From contig DEAW01000038.1 in assembly GCA_002348315.1 (NCBI GenBank), positions 68,365 through 132,364 of the forward strand: a stretch of 64,000 nt of DNA, in the 5' to 3' direction. The translations under genes were made by a program, and so were the position numbers. The DNA comes from Planctomycetaceae bacterium UBA2972. Its GTDB lineage: Bacteria > Planctomycetota > Planctomycetia > Pirellulales > Pirellulaceae. Shown piece after piece: positions 53,005 to 60,262 of the stretch. A model generated the notes under the pieces. That model saw only the letters and a program-made list of their open reading frames with translations, was not told the origin of the DNA and did no database searches. The stretch's first letter is position 1; each line of letters opens with the position of its first letter.

Positions 53005-54921
53005 ATGCAACGATTATCGAATAGATCGAAGTTGACTGCTCTGTTTACGGTATTGCTCTGTATGCTGACAGCGTTCCCTGCACTGGGACAGGTCACGATC
53101 ACACCGGCAATGCGTAAAGCTGAAAATGCCTTGCGAGTAAAAATCGTTCGCGCCGGAAACTGGTTTGCACAGGGTAAGATTGATGATTCAGCTGATTTGG
53201 TTGAAGAGGTGCAGAAGGAGTTTGAAGAGCAGATGAAGGGAGCGGATCAACAGCGGCTTGCTCTGTACTCCAAAGTCTATAACATGCTCAAGAAAGCTCA
53301 CGCATTGCTCGAACTTGAAGGGATCGTTTTACCTGAACTCAAAGAACCGATGATTGCCAGGCCCATGCCGAAACCGGTTGTGCCGGTGAATCCCGGCGAC
53401 GCACCCGCCATGCTGATGGAAGTCCCGGAAGGTAAGGTCAGTTTCGTAAATCATATCACCCCGATCCTCATGGCCAAATGTGGCAATTGCCATGTGCGTC
53501 AGGCACGGGGAATGTTCAGTATGGAATCCTTCGAAACGTTGATGAAAGGCCCGGATGCCGGAGTCGTCATCTTTCCAAAAGATTCTGCCGGCAGTCGTAT
53601 CATTGAAGTGATCGAGTCAGGGGATATGCCCAGAGGTGGCCTCAAAGTGTCAAATGTTGAATTGGCAGTGCTAAAGAAGTGGATTGACGAAGGCGCGGAA
53701 TTCGATGCCGATGATCCCAAAGCCCTGTTGGTTGATTTGAATCCGGAAGCCAGTGTCGGTGATTTGCCAGTTGTCAAACCGATGAAGTCGACAGGTACGG
53801 AAACGGTGAGTTTTAAGAATGATGTGGCACCGATCCTGATGCAGAATTGTGCGAGTTGCCACGGGTTTGGTGATCGACCCTCCGGTCGATTTGATTTGGC
53901 GTCGTTTAGTGCCATGATGCGGGGGGGCGAAAATGGGCCTCCTATTCTTCCGGGAAATCCCGACGAGAGTTTTCTGGTTAAAAAGTTACTGGGTACCGGT
54001 GGTGGAGAACGGATGCCACGCGGGCGTGACCCTCTGGATGATGCTCAGATGGAGACGATCACGACATGGATCAAGGAAGGAGCAACCTTCGATGGTCTGG
54101 ATTTCAGTACCAACATCCGTCGAGTGGTTGCGATTGCCATCGCGGAAAACAGTACGCATGAGGAATTAGCGGCACAACGTACAGCCTTAGCAGCGTCGAA
54201 TTGGAATCTGGCAATGCCCGGAATCAATCATGCCACGGCTGATACAACCAATTTCCATTTGCTCGGCACACAAACCGAGTCCCAGCTTAAGACGTACGGA
54301 ACGCAGGCAGAAGAGATTGCAAAGAAAGTACAAATTGCTTTGAAGTTGCCAACCGAATCGCCACTGCTCAAAGGTAAGATCACTCTGTATTTCTTTAACC
54401 AGCGTTACGACTATGGTGAATTTGGGACGATGATCGAAGAACGCTCGATCCCACGTCAATGGAAAGGGCATTTCAATTTCGACATTGTCGATGCCTACGG
54501 AACCGTGTTGATCCCTCGCAGTGATGATTACACGTTCGATGGTTTGATTGCCGAACATTTGGCGGGAATTCATGCACGCAGTTTAGGGGACGTTCCCGCC
54601 TGGTTCTCAAACGGAGTTTCCCGTGTGATCGCCGCTAAGATCGTAAAAGACGATGCACGTATCAATGGCTGGAAAGATGTGATTAATACAGCTGCGTCCC
54701 GAGCGGCTAAATCATCAGATATTGTGACCGGAAAACTTGGGGGTGAAGATGGTTCGTTACTGTCCTACAGTTATGTCCAGTTCCTGATGAGCAATTCGGC
54801 TCGCTGGAATACTCTGGTTAAGTCGGTTGGTAACGGAGCGAAGTTCAGCGATGCTTTTGTAAATGCCTACGGTGACACTCCGGAAAAGATCTCTGAAATC
54901 TGGTGGAAGACTGGATCTTAA
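53005..54921 (+). CDS. Exported protein with two Planctomycete cytochrome c (PSCyt1-type) domains
   Basis: The 638-residue protein has a signal peptide (about 8-29), a helical region to about 130, and two haem-binding segments: CGNCH (about 157-161) and CASCH (about 287-291). Each is followed by the PSCyt1-type pattern in which a region ends with MPRG and then WIDEGAEF or WIKEGATF. About 290 more residues of alpha/beta sequence resemble a peptidase-M1-like or gluzincin-type tail (DGLIAEHLAGIHA), but no HExxH is present. It would be periplasmic and depends on the ResB/CcsA system. Co-transcription with the kinase is suggested by the 4-base gap. Confidence 0.88.
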   Translation: MQRLSNRSKLTALFTVLLCMLTAFPALGQVTITPAMRKAENALRVKIVRAGNWFAQGKIDDSADLVEEVQKEFEEQMKGADQQRLALYSKVYNMLKKAHALLELEGIVLPELKEPMIARPMPKPVVPVNPGDAPAMLMEVPEGKVSFVNHITPILMAKCGNCHVRQARGMFSMESFETLMKGPDAGVVIFPKDSAGSRIIEVIESGDMPRGGLKVSNVELAVLKKWIDEGAEFDADDPKALLVDLNPEASVGDLPVVKPMKSTGTETVSFKNDVAPILMQNCASCHGFGDRPSGRFDLASFSAMMRGGENGPPILPGNPDESFLVKKLLGTGGGERMPRGRDPLDDAQMETITTWIKEGATFDGLDFSTNIRRVVAIAIAENSTHEELAAQRTALAASNWNLAMPGINHATADTTNFHLLGTQTESQLKTYGTQAEEIAKKVQIALKLPTESPLLKGKITLYFFNQRYDYGEFGTMIEERSIPRQWKGHFNFDIVDAYGTVLIPRSDDYTFDGLIAEHLAGIHARSLGDVPAWFSNGVSRVIAAKIVKDDARINGWKDVINTAASRAAKSSDIVTGKLGGEDGSLLSYSYVQFLMSNSARWNTLVKSVGNGAKFSDAFVNAYGDTPEKISEIWWKTGS

Positions 54922-54939
54922 GGTTGCCATACGAAGCCT

Positions 54940-56001
54940 ATGTACCTGCTTGAAGTTGACTCCACACCGGACTACCTCGTTGGGCAGCAGGTGATCTCCG
55001 AAGTATCAGAGGTTCAGGTTAGCCTGCTCACAGGCGGTGTTTCAAATCGAGTGATCCTGGTTGAATTCGAGGACGCTCAACGTCCTAATTGGGTAATCAA
55101 GCAGGCTCGTGATCGCCTTGCAGTCGAGCAGGAATGGCTCTGCAGTGTTGAGCGTGTACTCCGCGAAATGGACATGCTTCAGATTTGCAATCAATTGATC
55201 GGTACCTCGTCTGCTTTGGCCGGCCAGCGGCGAGCGGTTGTTCCTGAGATCCTGTTTGAAGACCGTGAAAACTATGTCTATGCGATGACTGCTGCCGATT
55301 CTGATTCCCGTGTTTGGAAGCAGGATTTACTGGCAGGTCATGTCGATCGGCAGGTTGCCGAATGCTGCGGCTGGCTGTTAGGAGTATTGCACAGTCAAAG
55401 TTGGGGAGCCGACAGCGTCCGGCAGCGGATTGCATCGACAGAGTTCTTTGATGATCTGCGGTTGGATCCCTACTACCGTCAAGTTGCCCGCGTTCACTCT
55501 GAGTTGGAAGATCCGGTCGCCAAATTGCTACAGAGTAATCTGGAAAACCGACACTGTCTGGTTCACGGAGACTTTAGTCCTAAGAACATTTTGGTCAATG
55601 ATCGCGCCGTTGTGCTGCTGGATTTTGAAGTCGGCCATTATGGAGATCCTGCATTTGATCTGGGGTTCTTTCTGACGCACCTGCACATTAAAACGCTCAT
55701 TTCCGGAAATCGATTTGACGACTATGCAGCATTGATCGACGGTTTTTGGGGAGCTTACAAAACCCAAATGATGACCGTTCTGGACACGAGTGAAATGTTG
55801 GCACTCGAATGCCGTGCCTGCCTTAATCTCGGTGGCTGTCTGCTGGCCCGCGTGGATGGAAAAAGCCCGGTGGAATATCTGACGGATGCTTCACAACAAG
55901 AGTTGGTGAGACGAGTTGGGTGGCAGGCATTGACTGAAAACAAAAACTCTCTGGCTGTCGTGCGTGAAAGCATGTTGGCAGAACTGTCGCCAGAGAATTG
56001 A
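54940..56001 (+). CDS. APH-fold small-molecule kinase (aminoglycoside phosphotransferase family)
   Basis: The 353-residue protein has the APH/choline-kinase catalytic motif CLVHGDFSPKNILV (about 206-219), with the catalytic Asp and metal Asn, and the metal Asp in LLDFEVGHYGDPAFDL (about 226-241). The N-terminal LLTGGVSNRVILVEF is a nucleotide-binding lobe, resembling methylthioribose or choline kinases. The substrate cannot be inferred; resistance is not implied. It is 18 bases after the dihaem protein gene and 17 before the enolase. Confidence 0.82.
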   Translation: MYLLEVDSTPDYLVGQQVISEVSEVQVSLLTGGVSNRVILVEFEDAQRPNWVIKQARDRLAVEQEWLCSVERVLREMDMLQICNQLIGTSSALAGQRRAVVPEILFEDRENYVYAMTAADSDSRVWKQDLLAGHVDRQVAECCGWLLGVLHSQSWGADSVRQRIASTEFFDDLRLDPYYRQVARVHSELEDPVAKLLQSNLENRHCLVHGDFSPKNILVNDRAVVLLDFEVGHYGDPAFDLGFFLTHLHIKTLISGNRFDDYAALIDGFWGAYKTQMMTVLDTSEMLALECRACLNLGGCLLARVDGKSPVEYLTDASQQELVRRVGWQALTENKNSLAVVRESMLAELSPEN

Positions 56002-56018
56002 GCTTCTGAGGAATTAAC

Positions 56019-57335
56019 ATGACAACGATTAAACGTGTTCACGCACGAGAAGTGTTGGATAGTCGCGGCCGGCCTACGGTCGAAGTGGAAATCCATGCCG
56101 AGGATGGTAGTGAAGGAATCGCCATTGCACCTTCCGGAGCTTCCACTGGCAGTTTCGAAGTGCTGGAATTACGAGATGGCGATACCGATCGATATGATGG
56201 TCTCGGAGTGCGTCAGGCTGTTGCCAATGTGAATGAAAAGATCGCTCCGGCATTAATAGCAATGGACAGCGCAGATCAGCGTGCCTGTGATGATGCGATA
56301 AGAAATCTGGATCCTTCGCCTCAGAAAACGACCCTCGGTGGCAATGCAACGATCGCCGTTTCGCTGGCTTTAGGTCACGTCGCAGCGGCGTCGCGTGGAG
56401 TGCCGTTGTATGAACATCTTCATCAGGTGATTCAGGATGGAGCGGCATCTTTGGGGTTTGATCCACAGATGTTTCCTGCCCCGGTTTTGCCTTTACCAGA
56501 AACGAATATGATTTCAGGAGGCCTGCACGCTGGTGGAAATCTTGATTTTCAGGATGTCTTAATCGCTCCAGTAGGTGCGCCGGATTATCCTACGTGCCTT
56601 GAATGGATTGTGCGAGTGTACAATCGCCTGGGAGCTTTACTTCGTGATCGTGGTTTTGAAGGTTACCTTGTGGGTGACGAAGGTGGATTTGGCCCTCGTC
56701 TAACTTCCAATCGCGATGCAGTCGCCTTAGTGACACAGGCTATTGAAGCGGCCGGGTTGATTCCGGGTGATGATGTTGCCATCACTTTAGATGTTGCCTC
56801 GACTCACTTTTATAAAGATGGCGGATATCACCTGCAGGCTGAACAGGGACGCGTTCTATCAAGCAGTGAGATGATTGACACGCTGGAGTCCTGGGTAGAT
56901 GAGTTTCCTATCATTTCGATTGAAGATGGCTTGGCCGAAGATGACTGGGAAGGCTGGCAGGAATTGCAGGATCGACTGGGCGCAAGAATCCTTTTGGTGG
57001 GGGACGACCTGTTTACGACAAATCCTGCACGTGTTCGTAAAGGAATCGAATTACGGGCTGCCAATAGCGTGCTAGTGAAAGTAAATCAAATTGGAACGCT
57101 CAGCGAAACGATCGAGACGATGGCATTGGGACGACAAGCCGGATTTAGTTTGGTGGTTTCAGCTCGAAGTGGTGAAACCGAAGACTCTACGCTTGCCGAC
57201 TTAGCTACCGCAGCGGCCGGAGAACAGATCAAGGTGGGGTCCATAGTACGTAGCGAGAGGCTCGCAAAATATAACAGACTCTTGCAAATTGCCGAACGCC
57301 TTTCGGCCTTTCAGAATGACACAGCGAGTTCATAG
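56019..57335 (+). CDS. eno: Enolase (divergent)
   Basis: The 438-residue protein keeps the enolase frame: REVLDSRGRPTVE, GASTGSFE, GDEGGFGP (catalytic Glu, about 213-220), metal-binding SIEDGLAEDDW and GDDLFTTNP, the catalytic Lys in LVKVNQIGT (about 348-356) and SARSGETEDSTLADL. The usual SHRSGETED carries a conserved His, which is Ala here, and the 150s loop is GGLHAGGNLDFQD rather than the common NGGAHADN. This is a recognisable but atypical enolase. It could be the main glycolytic enzyme or a paralogue. The cupin gene starts 2 bases after its stop. Confidence 0.88.
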   Translation: MTTIKRVHAREVLDSRGRPTVEVEIHAEDGSEGIAIAPSGASTGSFEVLELRDGDTDRYDGLGVRQAVANVNEKIAPALIAMDSADQRACDDAIRNLDPSPQKTTLGGNATIAVSLALGHVAAASRGVPLYEHLHQVIQDGAASLGFDPQMFPAPVLPLPETNMISGGLHAGGNLDFQDVLIAPVGAPDYPTCLEWIVRVYNRLGALLRDRGFEGYLVGDEGGFGPRLTSNRDAVALVTQAIEAAGLIPGDDVAITLDVASTHFYKDGGYHLQAEQGRVLSSSEMIDTLESWVDEFPIISIEDGLAEDDWEGWQELQDRLGARILLVGDDLFTTNPARVRKGIELRAANSVLVKVNQIGTLSETIETMALGRQAGFSLVVSARSGETEDSTLADLATAAAGEQIKVGSIVRSERLAKYNRLLQIAERLSAFQNDTASS

Positions 57336-57337
57336 CT

Positions 57338-57670
57338 ATGACGAACGAGTATTTTCTTTCTGCTGAGGACTGTATCAGGAAGCAGATCTTTCCGGGGGTT
57401 GAAATCTTTACCGCCGCGGGTGAGCAAATGATGCTCTCACTGGTGAAGTTTGAACCGGGAGCCGTGGTTGAATTACATCAACACGAGCACGAACAGTGCG
57501 GGATTCTAATTGCTGGTGAACTTACCTTTACCGTGGGGGAAGTTACTCGTGTCTTACAGCCCGGGGAAATGTGGCGTATTCCAGGCAACGTGCCACACAC
57601 CTGTTTTGCTGGCAACGAGGGGGTTACTGCTCTGGATATCTTCTCGCCAATTCGGGAAGATTATCTGTAA
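57338..57670 (+). CDS. Single-domain cupin
   Basis: The 110-residue beta-barrel protein has the cupin metal motif with ELHQHEHEQCGILIAGELTF (about 46-65), giving three His and a Glu, and the second motif PGNVPHTCFAG (about 85-95). Small cupins of this type are sugar isomerases, dioxygenases or ligand sensors. Its 2-base spacing from the enolase gene makes it the last gene of the kinase-to-cupin operon. Confidence 0.82.
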   Translation: MTNEYFLSAEDCIRKQIFPGVEIFTAAGEQMMLSLVKFEPGAVVELHQHEHEQCGILIAGELTFTVGEVTRVLQPGEMWRIPGNVPHTCFAGNEGVTALDIFSPIREDYL

Positions 57671-57711
57671 TTAATTCAAGTTTCGTCGCTGTTCATGGAC
57701 GATGATATCCG

Positions 57712-57717
57712 TATAAT
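57712..57717 (+). promoter_or_regulatory. -10 element of the DAHP synthase operon
   Basis: An exact TATAAT lies 38 bases before the leader-peptide ATG. The predicted transcript would start near 57724, giving a terminated leader RNA of about 175 nucleotides, normal for an attenuator. No strong -35 is seen. Confidence 0.55.
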
Positions 57718-57754
57718 GCAAAAAACCTTCCAGCCAGCAATGAACGCAGAAATC

Positions 57755-57832
57755 ATGAAACAACAAACCTTTTTTTGGTCATTCTTCTTTACAGGCCCGT
57801 GGCAACGCGGGGTTGGGAGAGAACTGTACTAA
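57755..57832 (+). CDS. Aromatic-rich leader peptide of the DAHP synthase attenuator
   Basis: A 25-codon ORF (ATG 57755, TAA 57830-57832) encodes five Phe, two Trp and one Tyr. The core FFWSFFF lies at codons 6-12 (57770-57790), a second Trp codon at 57800-57802, and the last sense codon is Tyr (57827-57829). Such a run is far beyond chance and resembles the pheL/pheM-type leaders of enterobacteria. The ribosome would stall on these codons when charged aromatic tRNAs are scarce. The Shine-Dalgarno is weak. The peptide itself is not expected to have a function. Confidence 0.9.
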   Translation: MKQQTFFWSFFFTGPWQRGVGRELY

Positions 57833-57892
57833 TGGTTTGTTAACCATTGAGATCAAGTAGAATCTTTCCAACCCCGGCAACAACTGCCGGGG
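57796..57892 (+). promoter_or_regulatory. Transcription attenuator: pause, antiterminator and spacer hairpins
   Basis: Three competing structures follow the control codons. Segments 1:2 are CCCGTG (57796-57801) with CGCGGG (57806-57811) around a GCAA tetraloop. Segments 2:3, the antiterminator, are 57808-57819 with 57865-57876 (ten Watson-Crick and two G-U pairs). Segments 3:4, the terminator, are 57872-57879 with 57885-57892. A separate hairpin AATGGTT/AACCATT (57831-57848) fills the spacer. Segment 3 is shared, so antitermination and termination exclude each other. Stalling at 57770-57802 frees segment 2 and should allow read-through into the DAHP synthase gene. Confidence 0.88.
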
Positions 57893-57899
57893 TTTTTTT
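57872..57899 (+). terminator. Attenuator terminator upstream of DAHP synthase
   Basis: CCCCGGCA (57872-57879) pairs with TGCCGGGG (57885-57892) around ACAAC, followed by seven T (57893-57899). It is a strong intrinsic terminator 57 bases before a gene start, where an unconditional terminator would make no sense unless the gene has another promoter. Confidence 0.93.
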
Positions 57900-57956
57900 A
57901 TTGGGATATTCAAAACCCTACTCCTCCAAAATTAGTTAATACAGGGAACCAAAGTC

Positions 57957-58970
57957 ATGATCGTCGTAATGAAAAATGGTGCCAGCGCGGATGAAATCGC
58001 GGCAACCGTTGAACGCATTAAAGCCCTGGGCTTAAAAGCTCATGTGATCGAAGGTACGGATCGTACTGTGGTCGCTGCGATCGGCGAAAAACGCGAAGAA
58101 ACAAAGGAATCACTGGAATCCGGAAATGGTGTGGAAGAAGTCATGCCGATCCTGGCTCCTTACAAGGTTGCCAGTTTAGAAGTGAAGCCTGAACCAACTG
58201 TGGTTCATACCGGAAGCCTGAAAGTCGGTGGGAATTCCGTCGGCGTGATCGCCGGACCATGTAGCGTGGAATCCGAAGAACAGCTCATGGAGTCCGCTCG
58301 AGCGGTTAAAGCTGCTGGTGCCACCGCACTGCGAGGCGGAGCTTTCAAGCCGCGTACGAGTCCGTATAGTTTTCAGGGCATGAAAGAAGAAGGACTGAAA
58401 TTATTGGCGGCTGCCCGTGAAGAAACGGGATTAGCAGTGGTGACGGAGGTATTGGCGACCGAAGATGTGGAATTGGTCGCCAGGTATGCAGATGTCTTGC
58501 AAATCGGTGCTCGCAATATGCAGAACTATCGGCTGCTGGAAGCGGTTGGCAACACCGATAAGGCTGTTTTGTTAAAACGAGGAGCCTCAGCGACGATGGA
58601 CGAGTTTCTGTTGGCAGCTGAGTACATTCTCAACGAAGGCAATCCAAATGTCATGTTATGTGAACGAGGTATCCGAACGTTCGAATCGCACACTCGATTC
58701 ACACTTCCCCTGGCCTCCGTGACCTACTTGCACCATAAAACGCACTTGCCGGTTGTGATTGACCCAAGCCATGGTACGGGCCATGCCTATATGGTTCCAG
58801 ATATGGCTGTCGCAGCCGTCGCGGCAGGTGCCGATGGATTAATCATCGAAATGCATCCCAATCCGCCTGAAGCAATGAGTGATGGTTACCAGTCGCTTAC
58901 GCCGAACCAGTTTGCTGAGACCTTGCAGCGATGTCAAACCGTAGCTCAGGCGATCGGCAAAACCCTTTAG
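57957..58970 (+). CDS. aroF: 3-deoxy-7-phosphoheptulonate (DAHP) synthase, type I-beta with N-terminal regulatory domain
   Basis: The 337-residue enzyme condenses phosphoenolpyruvate and erythrose-4-phosphate, the first shikimate step. An N-terminal ferredoxin-like/ACT-type domain (about 1-70, MIVVMKNGASADEI) matches the Thermotoga-type layout, where it mediates feedback inhibition by Tyr and Phe. The barrel carries IAGPCSVES (metal Cys), GGAFKPRTSPYSFQG, QIGARNMQN, LLKRG, CERGIRTFE and DPSHGTGH (metal His). AGGGA lies 9 bases upstream of the ATG. Expression is predicted to be controlled by the leader attenuator, so supply is regulated at both transcript and enzyme level. The symbol is used generically. 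Confidence 0.95.
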   Translation: MIVVMKNGASADEIAATVERIKALGLKAHVIEGTDRTVVAAIGEKREETKESLESGNGVEEVMPILAPYKVASLEVKPEPTVVHTGSLKVGGNSVGVIAGPCSVESEEQLMESARAVKAAGATALRGGAFKPRTSPYSFQGMKEEGLKLLAAAREETGLAVVTEVLATEDVELVARYADVLQIGARNMQNYRLLEAVGNTDKAVLLKRGASATMDEFLLAAEYILNEGNPNVMLCERGIRTFESHTRFTLPLASVTYLHHKTHLPVVIDPSHGTGHAYMVPDMAVAAVAAGADGLIIEMHPNPPEAMSDGYQSLTPNQFAETLQRCQTVAQAIGKTL

Positions 58971-60214
58971 ACTTCGTCGATTAAGGCACCGTTTTCCACG
59001 ACACGAATCGGGCGTCCGACGCTGCTCATGTTTTCATGAAAGGCGTCGATGCCCAGTTTGTCATAGATGGTGGTAAGCAAATCAGGGACAGAAGTCTTAC
59101 CGTCTACAATGTCTTCGCCGCCGGCATTGGTTCCACCGATAACCCGCCCTCCGGAAACTCCGCATCCGGCCAAAGCCAGACTGTAGGCACGAGGATAATG
59201 ATCTCGCCCGCCTCGACCATTGATTCGTGGCGTACGGCCAAATTCACCCATCCAGATTACTAAAGTCGTCTCTAGCAGTCCTCGCTCTTTTAAATCAGTT
59301 AGCAATCGCGCATAAGGTCGATCCACTTCACCGCAAAGAGCCGTCGTCCGTTCGTAGTTGTCAAAATGGGTGTCCCAGTTATTTGAGGCAACTTCAACAA
59401 AGGTGACGCCCGATTCGATCAGGCGACGAGCCATCAGACAACCTGCAGCGAAGTCGCTCGAACCGTAGGCTTCACGGCTGGCTACCGATTCCTGCTCTAA
59501 ATTGAAAGCTTCCATTAAGGGACTGGTAATCATCCGAGCTGCCTTACCGTAGATTTTCCGATTAGCTCGCGTCCAGTGCTCTGCATTTTGACGTGTACTG
59601 TCTTCTTCCAGTTGTCCTAACAACCCCATACGTCGAGTGAAACGACTTTCTGTGGTTTGAATCATCGTATTGGCAGGTGGTTGGTTGGGGGTGGTAATGG
59701 AGAAAGGATCATGATCGACACCCAAAAGGCCTGCACCAATACGGTTGCGATTGCCACCAATACGTATGAAGGCGGGTAGATCAGCATCTAAGTTCCCGAT
59801 GTGGTGCGAAACGTGGGAGCCGATTGTTGGGTGTTTGATGCTGGCTGAAGGTAGGTATCCCGTTTGTGCCCAATAGGAAGCTCGTGGGTGGCTTCCCTCG
59901 GGACCATGCATTGCTCGCAATAAACAGATGTCCTGCATCACTTTGGCCGTCTCCGGCAATCGATCGCTGATGTGGACTCCTGCTAAAGCCGTTTGTGTGG
60001 ACCCGGCATCACCGGAATTTGCGGACTCAGGCTTGGGATCCCATGTATCCAGATGGCTTGGGCCGCCTCCCATCCAGAGTAAAATACAGGACGTCGCATT
60101 CGCTCGCATCGTCGCTGCCTGAGAGGCGATATTGGCCTGCCAGGCACTCACAGCCATAGCTCCCGCTGTCGAACGCTGGATCATTTGACGGCGATTTAAT
60201 ATTGTTTTCGTCAT
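58967..60214 (-). CDS. DUF1501 protein, secreted via a Tat-like signal
   Basis: The 415-residue protein opens with an NRRQMIQRSTAGAM signal containing a double-Arg-like pattern and a hydrophobic stretch (about 16-30), suggesting Tat export. The alkaline-phosphatase/sulfatase-superfamily core includes LLWMGGGPSHLDTWDPKP (about 44-61), HPRASYWAQTGYLPS, VEVASNNWDTH and VIWMGEFGRTPRINGRGGRDHYP. Such DUF1501 proteins are very abundant in planctomycetes and almost always paired with a DUF1549/DUF1553 protein, encoded here 48 bases upstream. They are often assigned a role in complex polysaccharide use; the reaction is not established. Confidence 0.9.
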   Translation of the reverse strand: MTKTILNRRQMIQRSTAGAMAVSAWQANIASQAATMRANATSCILLWMGGGPSHLDTWDPKPESANSGDAGSTQTALAGVHISDRLPETAKVMQDICLLRAMHGPEGSHPRASYWAQTGYLPSASIKHPTIGSHVSHHIGNLDADLPAFIRIGGNRNRIGAGLLGVDHDPFSITTPNQPPANTMIQTTESRFTRRMGLLGQLEEDSTRQNAEHWTRANRKIYGKAARMITSPLMEAFNLEQESVASREAYGSSDFAAGCLMARRLIESGVTFVEVASNNWDTHFDNYERTTALCGEVDRPYARLLTDLKERGLLETTLVIWMGEFGRTPRINGRGGRDHYPRAYSLALAGCGVSGGRVIGGTNAGGEDIVDGKTSVPDLLTTIYDKLGIDAFHENMSSVGRPIRVVENGALIDEV

Positions 60215-60262
60215 GAGAATAAACCTCGCTGTGCCGAAGTGCCCCTGTCGATACGATACGAG

